Positions 17,314 through 25,819 of a DNA stretch of 64,000 nucleotides are shown here, piece after piece; position 1 is the stretch's first letter, and the number at the start of each line of letters is the position of its first letter. The notes under the pieces were generated by a model. That model ran no database searches and was not told the DNA's origin. It saw only the letters and a list, made by a program, of their open reading frames with translations. The position numbers were made by a program, and so were the translations under genes. Origin of the DNA: Clostridia bacterium (GTDB taxonomy: Bacteria > Bacillota > Clostridia > Christensenellales > Borkfalkiaceae); NCBI GenBank assembly GCA_017399185.1, contig JAFQEA010000002.1, positions 124,001 through 188,000 of the forward strand, written 5' to 3'.

Positions 17314-20300
17314 TGTCATCCCCCTTTAGCGCGTCGAAAATAGTTTCTTTGTTTATACTTGAAAGCTCACGCGTTCTGCCGCCCGTTTCGTTATCGTAGC
17401 CGCAAAGCCCCTTAAGCTTGCAATAATCGCAAGAACCCTTGTAGGGCGTAGGCAGTGTCATACCCTTAAGCATTTCGTTTGCGCCGCTTTTTGAAATTTC
17501 CAAAGCGTATTTTGCATAATCCTGAAAGCCTTTAGCGTTAAGCGTGCGCTTGCTTGAGTAAACCGCGCCGTTTTTAACGTTTACGGATAAGGTTTCAGAT
17601 TTATTTTCAGCTTCAACCTTGGTATCTGCCTTTTTTAACACGTCTAAATCTTCAAGCGTTTTGCCAACGAATTCCGCGTTGACGTTTCCGCCGTCCTTAT
17701 AGTCGTCATTAAGCTTATAATAGTAAGCCCCCTGCGGCTTTAACCCGCTGTTTAAAAGGACGTTCATATACAGATAAAGCTGGATTTTACGACCTGTATA
17801 AAAGCTTTCTTCAACCGAATCTTCAACGCTGCCCGATTTGTAGTCGATTATCCTGAAATAATCCTTATACCTATCCACGCGGTCAATCTTACCGCGAAGC
17901 TTAACAGGCCCCGCTGCGGTGCTTAATATAATCGGCTTAAAATCCGCTTTATCAGACTCGTTAAAAGTAAGCTCCGCCCCGATAGGCACAAAGCTGGAAT
18001 TTTTAATATCTTCATACACCCTTAAGCACTCCTTGCGCGCTTCAATTTTGATGTGCTTAAAAATGCTTTCGTACTGCGATTTGTTGAGATAACGGGCATA
18101 TAGGGGCTTTTTTAACTCCTGCTCGGTTAACTCGTCAGCTAAAGATACAACCTTATTTTTATCGGTGGCATCAGCAAGGCGCTTGATGAAATTTTCCATA
18201 ACGCCGTGCAAAATATTGCCCCATTCGTAAACCTTGGCATCGCCCGTTTCTTCTTCTTCAAGCTTTAAAACGCCTTCAGCAAACTGCTTATATGGGCAAG
18301 AGAAAAACTTTTCAATCGCCGTTGCCGAAAAGTTACCCTTGAACGCTAAATCGTTATCAAAAAGGGTTTCGGTGCGATTGCTTTCAATAACGTCAAGCGC
18401 CCTTTCCTTTAAAGGCTGGTTAGCGGCGGCTAAAAACGCAGCAACCATTTTTACGTCGTTCGTCTTATTTTCCCTGAAGCGCTCTGCTTGCTTTGAAGCC
18501 TGCGTTATCGCCGCAGTTTTGGACATATAGTTGATAAAGCTATCTTCCGCGCCCAAATCCTGCGTTTTAATAAGTATATCTTCTCCGTTTTGCTGGCAGA
18601 AAATTGATTTAAAATAATTGATAATTTCACTAACCGTCGTGGGCTTACCTTTGCCGTCAAGCAGCGGATACGACAGATATAATTTATTAGTGAAATTCAT
18701 TAAGGAAACTGCTATATTTTCCCTTTCACGGCGGTTGACAATTTCTAATTTTGGCTCGATAATCAACCTATAGCCGTCCATTTTGGTAAGTTCGCGGTCG
18801 TTAAGCAGTGCCGTGTCCGCACTAAAATGCGGTACGGAAGACGTAAGTGCAGTTGCAAAAACCACCTTGGATTTTTTAAGCCTACCACCCTTAAAATCAC
18901 CGATATAAACGACGTCGCTATACTCTGGGATAGATGAAATCTCAACCGCCTTTGCCGCACTTAAAATGATAGCTTTAAGTTCTGATAAATCAACCGTTGT
19001 TTGTCCTAAAACGTCGTTTATTTGCTTAAAAAGCTCATAGACTGCTTTAACCGAGCTCTTAATAAAATCAACGTGTGCGTCTTCGCGTATATCTTCAAGC
19101 TTTTTGCAAAGCTCTTCAGCGCGCGCTTCAAAGCCAATCTCTACTAAAATTTGGGTTAAAATTTGAACGTAATCACAAATTTTAGCCTTTGTTGGAAGCT
19201 TTTGATAAATATCAAAAAAGCTTGCGCGCACCGATTCGGCAATCAAATCGTCAAAGGGCTGTTTAATACTTTTTCTTGATACGGCATTTTGCTTGACGTA
19301 CTTTTCAAAAATCAAAGCGTCCTGCTCTCCACAGAAAAAGCCGTTTTTAGCCGTCGCAATAAGACTTGACGGCAAAAGTGCCAAGCGCTTAACGTCAATC
19401 AAGCCCGAAATAAGCGTTATAACAGCGCTTGTATCAAGCGTCTTTGCGGCGTCGATATAATAAGCGATTTCAAACTGGTTAAAGCACTCCTTTAATACGG
19501 GTGCATAGCTTGCAACCGACGGGCACAAAACGCAAAAATCGCGATAACGTAGGCCGTTATTTACGACTTCATAACGAATTCTTTTGGCGATTGACATACA
19601 TTCTTCACGCACGTCAAGGGCTTGATTTATCTTGATTTTATCGGTCGCAAAGCGGGCTTTTGTATGAACTCCGTCTTCCCCGCCCTTTTTATTTGATTTT
19701 AAAACCGAAGGCTCAAAAAGCCCCAGCGCAATATGGTGGGCTTCTTCAAGCAAATCGCTATCACACGCAACGACTTCAGCATCAGGGAAAAGCCTTTTAA
19801 GCTTAAAATAGGTTTCGTTCGTAAAGCACTCCGCATTGCCGGAAACAACCACAAAATCAAGCTCACAAACCTTGCTCAACGCGTTTATAATTGCAACCGT
19901 TTGGGCGGTAAACGATGAAACACCCGCAATAACCACCCTTGCACCCCTGATTTTAGGGTCGTTAAGCACGATTTCGGGCATAAGGGATAAAAAGTTGCTT
20001 TCGTCGGTCAAGCCGCTTGATTTCAAAAAGTCTTCGTAAGCCTTGAAAATCAAAGCAACGTCCTTAAGCTTTGCCAAAAACACGCCGTCTTCCTTTTCAA
20101 GGATTTCTTCAAGGTCGCAAGGCTTAACAAGTGCGGCCTTTAATTGGGAAATAAGCTCGTACACGTCTTTGGGGATACTAAAGCTATTAGGCTTAATCTT
20201 AACGATATCGTCCTTGATATCAAGCATAATCCGCCTGACCGCAAGCGCCGCTTGTGCCTTTGATAAGTACTTATCAACCGACACGTTTTTGGAAACGTAA

Positions 20301-20491
20301 CGTGAAAAGCTTAAGACTTCGGTATTAAAGGTTCCGCCAAGACGGGCAGAAATTTCCTTTTCGAAGCTCAAGCTTGCCTTGCTTTCGCAAAAGATATAGT
20401 TAGGCTTGTCCAAATTAACGGGAAAGTCTTCAACAAGTTTTGCCGTAAAGCGTATTGCATCTGCGTTTGTGAAAGCTGTATAGATTTTCAT
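17306..20491 (-). CDS. addB: AddB helicase-nuclease subunit
   Basis: A 1061-residue AddB-type protein. The C-terminal nuclease has GKIDRVDRY and IIDYKSGSVE. The four cysteines of the family's iron-sulfur cluster are present: one in FFSCPYKQF and three in SCDYCKLKGLCGYD. The N-terminus (MKIYTAFTNADAIRF) does not contain the GRAGSGKS-type Walker A of Bacillus AddB, so ATP binding by this subunit may be lost. It is the first gene of addBA. The -10 element ends 6 nt before the ATG and there is no Shine-Dalgarno site, suggesting a leaderless message. TATAG elements 8 and 9 lie inside. Confidence 0.92.
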   Translation of the reverse strand: MKIYTAFTNADAIRFTAKLVEDFPVNLDKPNYIFCESKASLSFEKEISARLGGTFNTEVLSFSRYVSKNVSVDKYLSKAQAALAVRRIMLDIKDDIVKIKPNSFSIPKDVYELISQLKAALVKPCDLEEILEKEDGVFLAKLKDVALIFKAYEDFLKSSGLTDESNFLSLMPEIVLNDPKIRGARVVIAGVSSFTAQTVAIINALSKVCELDFVVVSGNAECFTNETYFKLKRLFPDAEVVACDSDLLEEAHHIALGLFEPSVLKSNKKGGEDGVHTKARFATDKIKINQALDVREECMSIAKRIRYEVVNNGLRYRDFCVLCPSVASYAPVLKECFNQFEIAYYIDAAKTLDTSAVITLISGLIDVKRLALLPSSLIATAKNGFFCGEQDALIFEKYVKQNAVSRKSIKQPFDDLIAESVRASFFDIYQKLPTKAKICDYVQILTQILVEIGFEARAEELCKKLEDIREDAHVDFIKSSVKAVYELFKQINDVLGQTTVDLSELKAIILSAAKAVEISSIPEYSDVVYIGDFKGGRLKKSKVVFATALTSSVPHFSADTALLNDRELTKMDGYRLIIEPKLEIVNRRERENIAVSLMNFTNKLYLSYPLLDGKGKPTTVSEIINYFKSIFCQQNGEDILIKTQDLGAEDSFINYMSKTAAITQASKQAERFRENKTNDVKMVAAFLAAANQPLKERALDVIESNRTETLFDNDLAFKGNFSATAIEKFFSCPYKQFAEGVLKLEEEETGDAKVYEWGNILHGVMENFIKRLADATDKNKVVSLADELTEQELKKPLYARYLNKSQYESIFKHIKIEARKECLRVYEDIKNSSFVPIGAELTFNESDKADFKPIILSTAAGPVKLRGKIDRVDRYKDYFRIIDYKSGSVEDSVEESFYTGRKIQLYLYMNVLLNSGLKPQGAYYYKLNDDYKDGGNVNAEFVGKTLEDLDVLKKADTKVEAENKSETLSVNVKNGAVYSSKRTLNAKGFQDYAKYALEISKSGANEMLKGMTLPTPYKGSCDYCKLKGLCGYDNETGGRTRELSSINKETIFDALKGDDNG
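18090..18113 (+). repeat. TATAG element copy 8 (inside addB)
   Basis: Core TAACGGGCATATAG with CTTTTTT tail, antisense to the gene, encoding KKPLYARYL. Confidence 0.7.
18760..18783 (+). repeat. TATAG element copy 9 (inside addB)
   Basis: Core TAATCAACCTATAG with a T-rich tail, antisense to the gene, encoding DGYRLIIE. One of the weaker matches. Confidence 0.6.
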
Positions 20492-20497
20492 AACTAT

Positions 20498-20526
20498 AGT
20501 ATAGCATAAAATTATATATATTTTAA
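20498..20526 (-). promoter_or_regulatory. addB promoter, apparently leaderless
   Basis: Minus-strand TTAAAA (20521-20526), 17 bp, TATACT (20498-20503). Only 6 nt separate the -10 from the ATG at 20491, so the A of the start codon is at the expected first transcribed base. Confidence 0.6.
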
Positions 20527-20545
20527 CTTTTTTTAGTTGATTTAT

Positions 20546-20575
20546 TTGCTTTTATGCAAAAAAATGTGTTACAAT
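20546..20575 (+). promoter_or_regulatory. Promoter of the 340-residue lipoprotein
   Basis: TTGCTT (20546-20551), 18 bp, TACAAT (20570-20575), about 27 nt before the chosen ATG. Divergent from the addB promoter. Confidence 0.6.
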
Positions 20576-20601
20576 GCCTATATATGAAAAAAGGAACAAC
20601 C

Positions 20602-21624
20602 ATGAACAGACTTTTTAAAGGCATAATCGTGCTTTTAGCACTCACTTTTAGCTTGACAGCCCTATCTAGCTGCGCTCAAGCAGCACCCACAACGCTTAAC
20701 GCATCCTACTTTTTGCAAAACACGGGTAATTTTGGCGTTGGTAACGTAAGCGAAACGGTTAACTATCAGGTAACCTTTACCCAAAGCGCTGATTCCGTTG
20801 ATCAAGGCTTACTTATCACAGTTAAAAGCGGCACTTACACAACCGTTTTGACAAACACCACTCACCCTGAAACGCAAGCAGAATGCTACAAGCTTGAAAC
20901 AACCCTTAATATGGAAGTTGAATACACCCTTGGTGAAACGGTGCTACCTGTTAAAAGCGACACAATTACAACAACAACATATTTTTTAGGCCTTAAGGAC
21001 AACTTTAAGGTTATCACGAGCGAACGCCACGCAGAAACAAGCGCACCGCAAAAAAACAGTAACGGTTTTGTTATTAACGACTATGAATACACAATCAAAA
21101 CCACTTACACCGCAAACAGCGCAAGCGTAGCGTTTACACCAATCGCCGGTAACTTTAACCAACCCGAAGGAACAAAAACCTATAACAAGTTAGATAAACC
21201 GGCATACTACTTTGACAATGAAGTTATGTTATTTATCGGCCGTGCAATTAACTTTACCGATACGTCAAGTTTAGCGTTTGAATCAATCGACGCGCTCTCC
21301 GGCACGTTGCGTAAAATGAGAATTTCATCAAACACCGCAACGCCAAGCGAGACTATCAAGTTTAAAAGCGAAGCTATCCCGCACGCTTACATGGTAAACG
21401 GCAGCGCAATGGAAATAACCGACGAAGAAACCCAACAGAATCTTCCTTGCCGCGTTGTTAACTTTGCAATCGACGGCACGTTCACCGGCACGCCAATCAC
21501 TTGTTGGTACACAAATACTTCAGTTGAAAAGGGTTACGCAAGGCTTATTAAAATGCAAACGAGCGCACCTTACGGCTTGGGCACGTTCACCTATATCGTA
21601 AAGGACGCGACTTATTTGGATTAA
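20602..21624 (+). CDS. Lipoprotein of unknown function
   Basis: A 340-residue exported protein. The start at MNRLFKGIIV is chosen over two upstream in-frame ATGs because AAAAGGA lies 7 nt before it and the signal peptide then has normal length, ending in lipobox LSSC (Cys24). The mature part is rich in Thr, Asn and beta-strand-like alternation (VNYQVTFTQ, YTVKTTYTA-like segments), suggesting a beta-sandwich or beta-barrel fold on the cell surface. No catalytic motif or family recognised. It stands alone: own promoter, own terminator, divergent from addBA. Confidence 0.65.
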   Translation: MNRLFKGIIVLLALTFSLTALSSCAQAAPTTLNASYFLQNTGNFGVGNVSETVNYQVTFTQSADSVDQGLLITVKSGTYTTVLTNTTHPETQAECYKLETTLNMEVEYTLGETVLPVKSDTITTTTYFLGLKDNFKVITSERHAETSAPQKNSNGFVINDYEYTIKTTYTANSASVAFTPIAGNFNQPEGTKTYNKLDKPAYYFDNEVMLFIGRAINFTDTSSLAFESIDALSGTLRKMRISSNTATPSETIKFKSEAIPHAYMVNGSAMEITDEETQQNLPCRVVNFAIDGTFTGTPITCWYTNTSVEKGYARLIKMQTSAPYGLGTFTYIVKDATYLD

Positions 21625-21649
21625 TTTGCCTTGGCGTTAACAAAAAAAA

Positions 21650-21676
21650 CACGCCCGCAAAAAGTCGGGCGTTTTG
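21650..21676 (+). terminator. Intrinsic terminator
   Basis: ACGCCCG / CGGGCGT stem with an 8-nt loop and TTTT tail, 27 bp after the lipoprotein stop codon. Confidence 0.8.
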
Positions 21677-21683
21677 TATTATT

Positions 21684-21771
21684 CGGGCTTTTTTGATATC
21701 CGCGGCTTTTAGTCTATAAAAAGCTTAAAGCCCGCGCGCACACAGGCGCTACCACACAAACTAAAAGGGGG
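21684..21771 (+). promoter_or_regulatory. Structured leader of mgtE, candidate RNA switch
   Basis: Two 8-bp perfect stems interleave: CGGGCTTT (21684-21691) with AAAGCCCG (21727-21734), and CTTTTAGT (21706-21713) with ACTAAAAG (21760-21767). They can form a pseudoknot or be mutually exclusive. The second stem overlaps the AAAGGGGG ribosome site (21764-21771) of mgtE, so it would hide it. No M-box consensus was recognised. Metal response is inference from the downstream gene. Confidence 0.4.
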
Positions 21772-21781
21772 TTTAACGATT

Positions 21782-23206
21782 ATGGAAGAAGAAAAAGTAG
21801 TAAATACTGCTGAAGCTGAAATTATCCAGCGCAACTACGTTGAAGAAATCGTTACGCTTATCACAACAGAGAAAGACTTATCCGCACTTAAAGAGCAGCT
21901 TGGTGATTACCACGAATCGGACGTTGCCGACGCCCTTCCCCTTCTCACAAAGCAGGACAGGTTAAAGCTTTATAAGCTTTTGGGTGACGAAGCCGTTTCT
22001 GAAATCTTTGCATATTTAGAAGACCCCCAGGAATATTTTGAAGAGCTTTCAACCGAAAAGCTTGCCGATATTATTGAAGAAATGGACGCATCCGACGCGG
22101 TTGACGTTTTGGACGAGCTTGAAAGCGACATGCGTGAGCAGATTATCGAGCTTTTGGACGAAGAATCTGCAAAGGATATCGAGCTTATCACCGCTTACGA
22201 CGAAGATAAAATCGGTAGCAAAATGTCCACAAACTACGTAGCCGTGGAGCAAAGCTTTAGTATAAAGCAAGCCATGCGCAGCGTTATCGCGCAGGCGGCG
22301 GAAAACGATAACATTTCCACCGTGTACGTCACCGACGAAAACGGCGTTTATGCAGGCGCTTTTTCCTTAAGGGATTTGGTTATTGCGCGCTCAACAGCGT
22401 CACTTGACGATATTATCGTAAAGGCTTATCCACACTTTTACGCAGACGATTTGGTTTCCAACTGCGTTGAAAGGTTAAAGGACTTGTCGGAAGACTCTAT
22501 CCCAATCCTTTCCGATAAAAACCGCATTTTGGGCGTAATCACCGCGCTTGAGCTTGTTGAAGTCGTCGATGAAGAGCTTGCTGAAGACTACGCAAAATTT
22601 GCCGGTCTTACAGAAGAGGAAGACCTTACGCAGCCTGCAATAAAATCTGTTGCAAAGCGTATACCTTGGCTTATTATTTTAATGGGGCTTGGGCTTATCG
22701 TTTCGTCTGTTATAGGGCTTTTTGACCCGATTATCAACGCTATACCTTATATTTTTTATTTCCAGACGCTTATCCTTAACATGTCGGGTAACTGCGGCAC
22801 GCAAAGCTTGGCTGTTACCATCAGGGTTTTAACGTCGGAAGAGCTAACTGCCAAAAACAAATGGCGGCTTATCTTTAAGGAATTTAAGGTCGGCCTTATA
22901 AACGGCTTTGTTATCGGGCTTTTGACTATGCTTGTAACCGCACTATATCTGTGGCTGGGTAAAGACATGGTTATTACGCAAAGCTTTGCAATCTCCGGCT
23001 GTATCGGGCTTTCGCTTATGACGGCTATGATGGTTTCGTCGCTTTCAGGCACGGTTATCCCCTTGCTCCTTAAAAAAGCAAAGGTTGACCCTGCAGTTGC
23101 TTCAGGTCCAATGATTACCACCTTGAACGACCTTATAGCCGCTTCCGTTTACTACGGCTTGGCGTATCTGTTTATTATAGGTATATTCGGTATGTACGCT
23201 CTCTAA
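21782..23206 (+). CDS. mgtE: MgtE-type magnesium channel
   Basis: A 474-residue protein of normal length and order: an N-terminal helical Mg-sensor domain (about 20-130, with DVADALPLL and the acidic EEMDASDAVDVLDEL), two CBS domains (about 135-255), and five membrane helices (about 280-474) with GNCGTQSLA and the conserved C-terminal GPMITTLNDLIAASVYY. MgtE carries Mg2+ into the cell and closes when cytoplasmic Mg2+ fills sites between the N and CBS domains. AAAGGGGG lies 10 nt before the ATG within a foldable leader. Confidence 0.95.
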   Translation: MEEEKVVNTAEAEIIQRNYVEEIVTLITTEKDLSALKEQLGDYHESDVADALPLLTKQDRLKLYKLLGDEAVSEIFAYLEDPQEYFEELSTEKLADIIEEMDASDAVDVLDELESDMREQIIELLDEESAKDIELITAYDEDKIGSKMSTNYVAVEQSFSIKQAMRSVIAQAAENDNISTVYVTDENGVYAGAFSLRDLVIARSTASLDDIIVKAYPHFYADDLVSNCVERLKDLSEDSIPILSDKNRILGVITALELVEVVDEELAEDYAKFAGLTEEEDLTQPAIKSVAKRIPWLIILMGLGLIVSSVIGLFDPIINAIPYIFYFQTLILNMSGNCGTQSLAVTIRVLTSEELTAKNKWRLIFKEFKVGLINGFVIGLLTMLVTALYLWLGKDMVITQSFAISGCIGLSLMTAMMVSSLSGTVIPLLLKKAKVDPAVASGPMITTLNDLIAASVYYGLAYLFIIGIFGMYAL

Positions 23207-23218
23207 ACTTTGGGTAAG

Positions 23219-23412
23219 ACGTTGTTTTAAACGCGTTGCGTTTAAATAATAACTTCATAAAAATGCAAATCCGTGCAAGCAAGCTTGCTCGCAAGCATTT
23301 TTACTCGTTATTGCATCCTACGGATTCCAACGCTCACTTAGGGTGAGACGTTGTCATCCTGAGGCTCGCGCGTAGCGCGACGCCGTCAGGATCCCCTTGT
23401 GTCACCTGATAA
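23219..23412 (+). repeat. R1 repeat, copy a
   Basis: Starts acgttgttttaaacgcgttg, continues with aatgcaaatccgtgcaagca and a GCAAGC/GCTTGC-rich hairpin, and ends in an atcctgaggc...gcgtcaggat inverted repeat. About 194 bp. Direct repeat of copy b. Confidence 0.85.
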
Positions 23413-23422
23413 CTTAAAGTAA

Positions 23423-23610
23423 AACGTTGTTTCAAACGCGTTGCGTTTAAATAATAACTTCATAAAAATGCAAATCCGTGCAAGCAAGCTTGCCCGCAAG
23501 CATTTTTACTCGTTATTGCATCCTACGGATTCCAACGCTCACTTGGGGTGAGACGTTGTCATCCTGAGCCCCTTGTGGGGCGTCAGGATCCCCCTAATCT
23601 ATCCTGTTAC
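23423..23610 (+). repeat. R1 repeat, copy b
   Basis: Near-identical to copy a for the first 140 bp; the terminal inverted repeat differs (gagccccttgtggggcgtc in place of the CTCGCGCG version), as if only the stem is conserved. Confidence 0.85.
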
Positions 23611-23618
23611 TATATAAA

Positions 23619-23646
23619 AAAAAGCACGCCAAAAAGCGTGCTTTTT
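23619..23646. terminator. Bidirectional terminator
   Basis: AAAAAGCACGC / GCGTGCTTTTT around a short A-rich loop, between converging mgtE and the ZIP gene. Confidence 0.85.
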
Positions 23647-23652
23647 ATCATT

Positions 23653-23676
23653 TAACGGGCTTATAGCCCAACTTTT
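23653..23676 (+). repeat. TATAG element copy 10 (overlaps the ZIP stop codon)
   Basis: Core TAACGGGCTTATAG, tail CTTTT; identical to copy 1 over 24 nt. Its last bases form part of the stop codon of the minus-strand ZIP gene. Confidence 0.8.
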
Positions 23677-24433
23677 AGCCTAAAAAGAAATCCATAACAA
23701 GCATTACGCAAAAGCCGATAAGCAGTGCATACGTTGCGCCGCGCTCTGCGCCGTGGGCGTGGGTTTCGGGGATCATTTCGTCACTGATAACGTAAAGCAT
23801 CGTGCCCCCTGCAAATGCCAAAAAGAATGGCAAAACCGCGCTTGATATGGTAGCGGCAAAATATCCAATAAGCGTGCCGACAACTTCTACAACGCCGGTC
23901 AAGCTTGCAATCAAAAGGGTCTTTTTCTTACTCATACCCGTTGCAAGCATAGGCCCGATAATAACAAGGCCTTCGGGGATATTTTGAAGGGCAATACCCA
24001 AAGCGATTGTAATTGCTTGCTCATCATTACCCGTGCCAAAGCCAACGCCTGCGGCGATGCCTTCGGGAAAATTGTGTATTGCAATGGCAATAACAAAGAG
24101 TAAAATTTTATCAATGCGGTTGTTTGCCTTTGCGTGGGTTTCGGTTTCAGCACCCACAAGGTGGTGCAGGTGTGGTACAAGCCTGTCGATAAGGTTCAAA
24201 AATAGCGCGCCCGCGATAATGCCAACGACAACTATTATAATTGAATACTTTCCGCCGCGCTCAATTGCGGGCAAAATCAGCCCAACAACCGCCGCGCAAA
24301 GCATGATGCCTGCCGCAAAGCCCAAAACGATATCGCTGAACTTGTGTGAAATGTTTTTAAATATAAAGCCAAGCACGGCGCCGATAACGGTTGCACCGCC
24401 GACGCCCAAGGCTGTTAGTAAAACGACTTCCAT
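23675..24433 (-). CDS. zupT: ZIP family divalent metal transporter (ZupT-like)
   Basis: A 252-residue membrane protein with about eight helices. The ZIP signature is clear: AIHNFPEGIAAG in helix 4 and QNIPEGLVI in helix 5, which line the metal path, a His-rich loop (PHLHHLVG) and DEMIPETHAHG near the C-terminus. The family imports Zn2+, Fe2+ or Mn2+; specificity cannot be read from the sequence. The ATG follows the stop of the PH-like membrane protein gene by 5 nt and lacks a ribosome site, so it is probably translated by coupling. Confidence 0.9.
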   Translation of the reverse strand: MEVVLLTALGVGGATVIGAVLGFIFKNISHKFSDIVLGFAAGIMLCAAVVGLILPAIERGGKYSIIIVVVGIIAGALFLNLIDRLVPHLHHLVGAETETHAKANNRIDKILLFVIAIAIHNFPEGIAAGVGFGTGNDEQAITIALGIALQNIPEGLVIIGPMLATGMSKKKTLLIASLTGVVEVVGTLIGYFAATISSAVLPFFLAFAGGTMLYVISDEMIPETHAHGAERGATYALLIGFCVMLVMDFFLG

Positions 24434-24438
24434 AACGA

Positions 24439-25017
24439 TTATTGTGCGTTGTCGTAAACGCTTTGGATAAGGTCACGGAAGGCTTCAGGGTTTTTAAGAT
24501 AAATCTTGATTTTGGTTTTTTGTGCAACTAGCGTCGCGTAATTTTTGCCAACCTTAACGTCGGTTAAGTCGGTAACCAAAAGTGAATTGATTTCAGTATA
24601 GCTGCCCTTACCGCAGGTTATGATTTTATCGCTTGTTACGATAACGCTGTAGTTATCAAAGCGCACGAACTTTTTGTAAAGCTGTATTACCCAGAAGATA
24701 ATCGGCGCTAAATGTACGATAAGTGAAACCGTTGCAACAATTATAGTCCTGCTGTCGCCAAGCGGCCCGAAAATATCGGTAAAGATTGAAGTGCTGAACA
24801 TAAAAGCGTCAGCGCCAACCGATAATACCGCACATACGAACAAAATAATAGTTTCTAAAATAAGATTTCTTGCAAGCTTTGGCTTAACGATGGCAACAAG
24901 CTCTGACGCGGGCGTAATCGCCGCAACAGGCAAGGCTTCGTCAAGATTGCTATCTTCAGTTGCCAAGAAAATCTCTTTGTCTTCTTCTAACTTCTTTTTG
25001 GATTTGAATTCAGCCAT
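24439..25017 (-). CDS. Membrane protein with bacterial PH-like domain
   Basis: A 192-residue protein. The start MAEFKSKKK is chosen because AAGGAG lies 6 nt upstream; the open frame continues 24 codons further. Residues 1-45 are charged and soluble; two hydrophobic segments follow (about 55-78 and 92-114). The rest (YSVIVTSDKIITCGKGSY, then LTDVKVGKNYATLV) is a beta-rich bPH_2-like domain, often found behind paired helices in membrane proteins of unknown role. It precedes and is coupled to the ZIP gene, suggesting a joint role in metal transport, but this is only context. Confidence 0.65.
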   Translation of the reverse strand: MAEFKSKKKLEEDKEIFLATEDSNLDEALPVAAITPASELVAIVKPKLARNLILETIILFVCAVLSVGADAFMFSTSIFTDIFGPLGDSRTIIVATVSLIVHLAPIIFWVIQLYKKFVRFDNYSVIVTSDKIITCGKGSYTEINSLLVTDLTDVKVGKNYATLVAQKTKIKIYLKNPEAFRDLIQSVYDNAQ

Positions 25018-25059
25018 AATAGCTCCTTTTACGTGATATATTTTTAGATTTTTATGCGA

Positions 25060-25083
25060 TAATCGACCTATAGAAGGACTTTT
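25060..25083 (+). repeat. TATAG element copy 11 (intergenic)
   Basis: Core TAATCGACCTATAG, tail CTTTT, between the tcdA-like gene and the PH-like membrane protein gene, 43 bp upstream of the latter's ATG. Confidence 0.75.
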
Positions 25084-25126
25084 ACGCATTTTTTCAAATT
25101 TTAGCTTTGTGTTTTTGACCTAAATA

Positions 25127-25819
25127 TTAACCGATTAAGTCTTTTATAACCTGCCCGGCTAAAATAAAGCCTGCAACGGGCGGAACAAAAGATATGCTTG
25201 CAGGTGTGCGCTTATCCTGTGCGATTGGGGTAAGGGGCTGTTCTTCAGAATAAACAACCTTTAAGCTGTCTATCCCCCTATCCTTTAGTTCTTTACGCAG
25301 AACCTTTGCTAAAGGACACATCCTTGTTTGATAAATATCAGCAACCTTAAACGCGGTTGGGTCAAGCTTATTACCCGTGCCTAAACAGGCGATAATCGGC
25401 TTATAGGCCGACTTTGCAGCTTCAACAAGCAAGCTTTTACTACTTACAGTATCAATGCAGTCAACAATATAGTCTACGCCACTAAAGTCAAATTGGTGTA
25501 ATGTTTCTTTGCTGAAAAACAAGTTGTATTCTTCAACCTGCGCATCCGGGTTGATATCTAAAATGCGTGCCTTTGCCAGCACGGTTTTGGGAACGCCCAC
25601 CGTTGAGTGCAACGCATAAAGCTGGCGGTTTATATTGGTTACGTCAACAACGTCGCCGTCGCAAACGATAATTTTGCCAACGCCTGCGCGCGCTAAAGCT
25701 TCCACCGCAAAGGAGCCAACGCCCCCCAGCCCGAAAACTGCAACCGTCTTGCTTTGCAAAATATCGGTTTTTTCTTCACCGATTAATTTTATTTGTCTGT
25801 CAAGTGCTTCTTTATACAA
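25127..25819 (-). CDS. tcdA: TcdA-like ThiF/E1 family protein (t6A dehydratase type)
   Basis: A 230-residue E1-like adenylating protein. FGLGGVGSFAVEALARAG is the nucleotide-binding loop, DGDVVDVTNINRQ carries the conserved Asp and Arg, and CLGTGNKLDP and DIYQTRMCPLAK match the CsdL/TcdA subgroup. That subgroup dehydrates threonylcarbamoyladenosine at position 37 of tRNA to its cyclic form using ATP. I place the start at a TTG 5 nt after AAGGTGG. This gives MYKEALDRQ, fits family length and overlaps the recF stop by 8 nt (TTGTATAA). The ATG 20 codons upstream would lie deep in recF. It is coupled to recF. The AYKPIIACL segment is encoded by TATAG element copy 12. Confidence 0.85.
   Translation of the reverse strand: MYKEALDRQIKLIGEEKTDILQSKTVAVFGLGGVGSFAVEALARAGVGKIIVCDGDVVDVTNINRQLYALHSTVGVPKTVLAKARILDINPDAQVEEYNLFFSKETLHQFDFSGVDYIVDCIDTVSSKSLLVEAAKSAYKPIIACLGTGNKLDPTAFKVADIYQTRMCPLAKVLRKELKDRGIDSLKVVYSEEQPLTPIAQDKRTPASISFVPPVAGFILAGQVIKDLIG
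25393..25416 (+). repeat. TATAG element copy 12 (inside tcdA)
   Basis: Core TAATCGGCTTATAG, then GCCGACTTT, antisense to the gene, encoding KSAYKPIIA. Copy 21 in a GH32 gene gives AYKPII by the same frame. Confidence 0.75.

Larger units (their letters stand above)
23207..23674. other. Intergenic region filled by two R1 repeats and a terminator
   Basis: 468 bp between converging mgtE and the ZIP transporter gene. It holds two R1 copies in direct tandem, a bidirectional terminator and TATAG element copy 10. No credible coding frame. Confidence 0.8.

Noticed and set aside
21677..21781. M-box Mg2+ riboswitch upstream of mgtE
   Set aside because: The leader is only about 100 nt and lacks the conserved M-box sequences I know; I report only the stems seen.
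22700..23160. Further TATAG-like matches in mgtE (around 22707, 22887, 23128)
   Set aside because: They miss the core by insertions or several substitutions and were left out of the count.
23207..23618. Insertion sequence or MITE remnant
   Set aside because: No transposase frame, no terminal inverted repeats of the whole unit and no obvious target duplication; reported as repeat family R1 instead.
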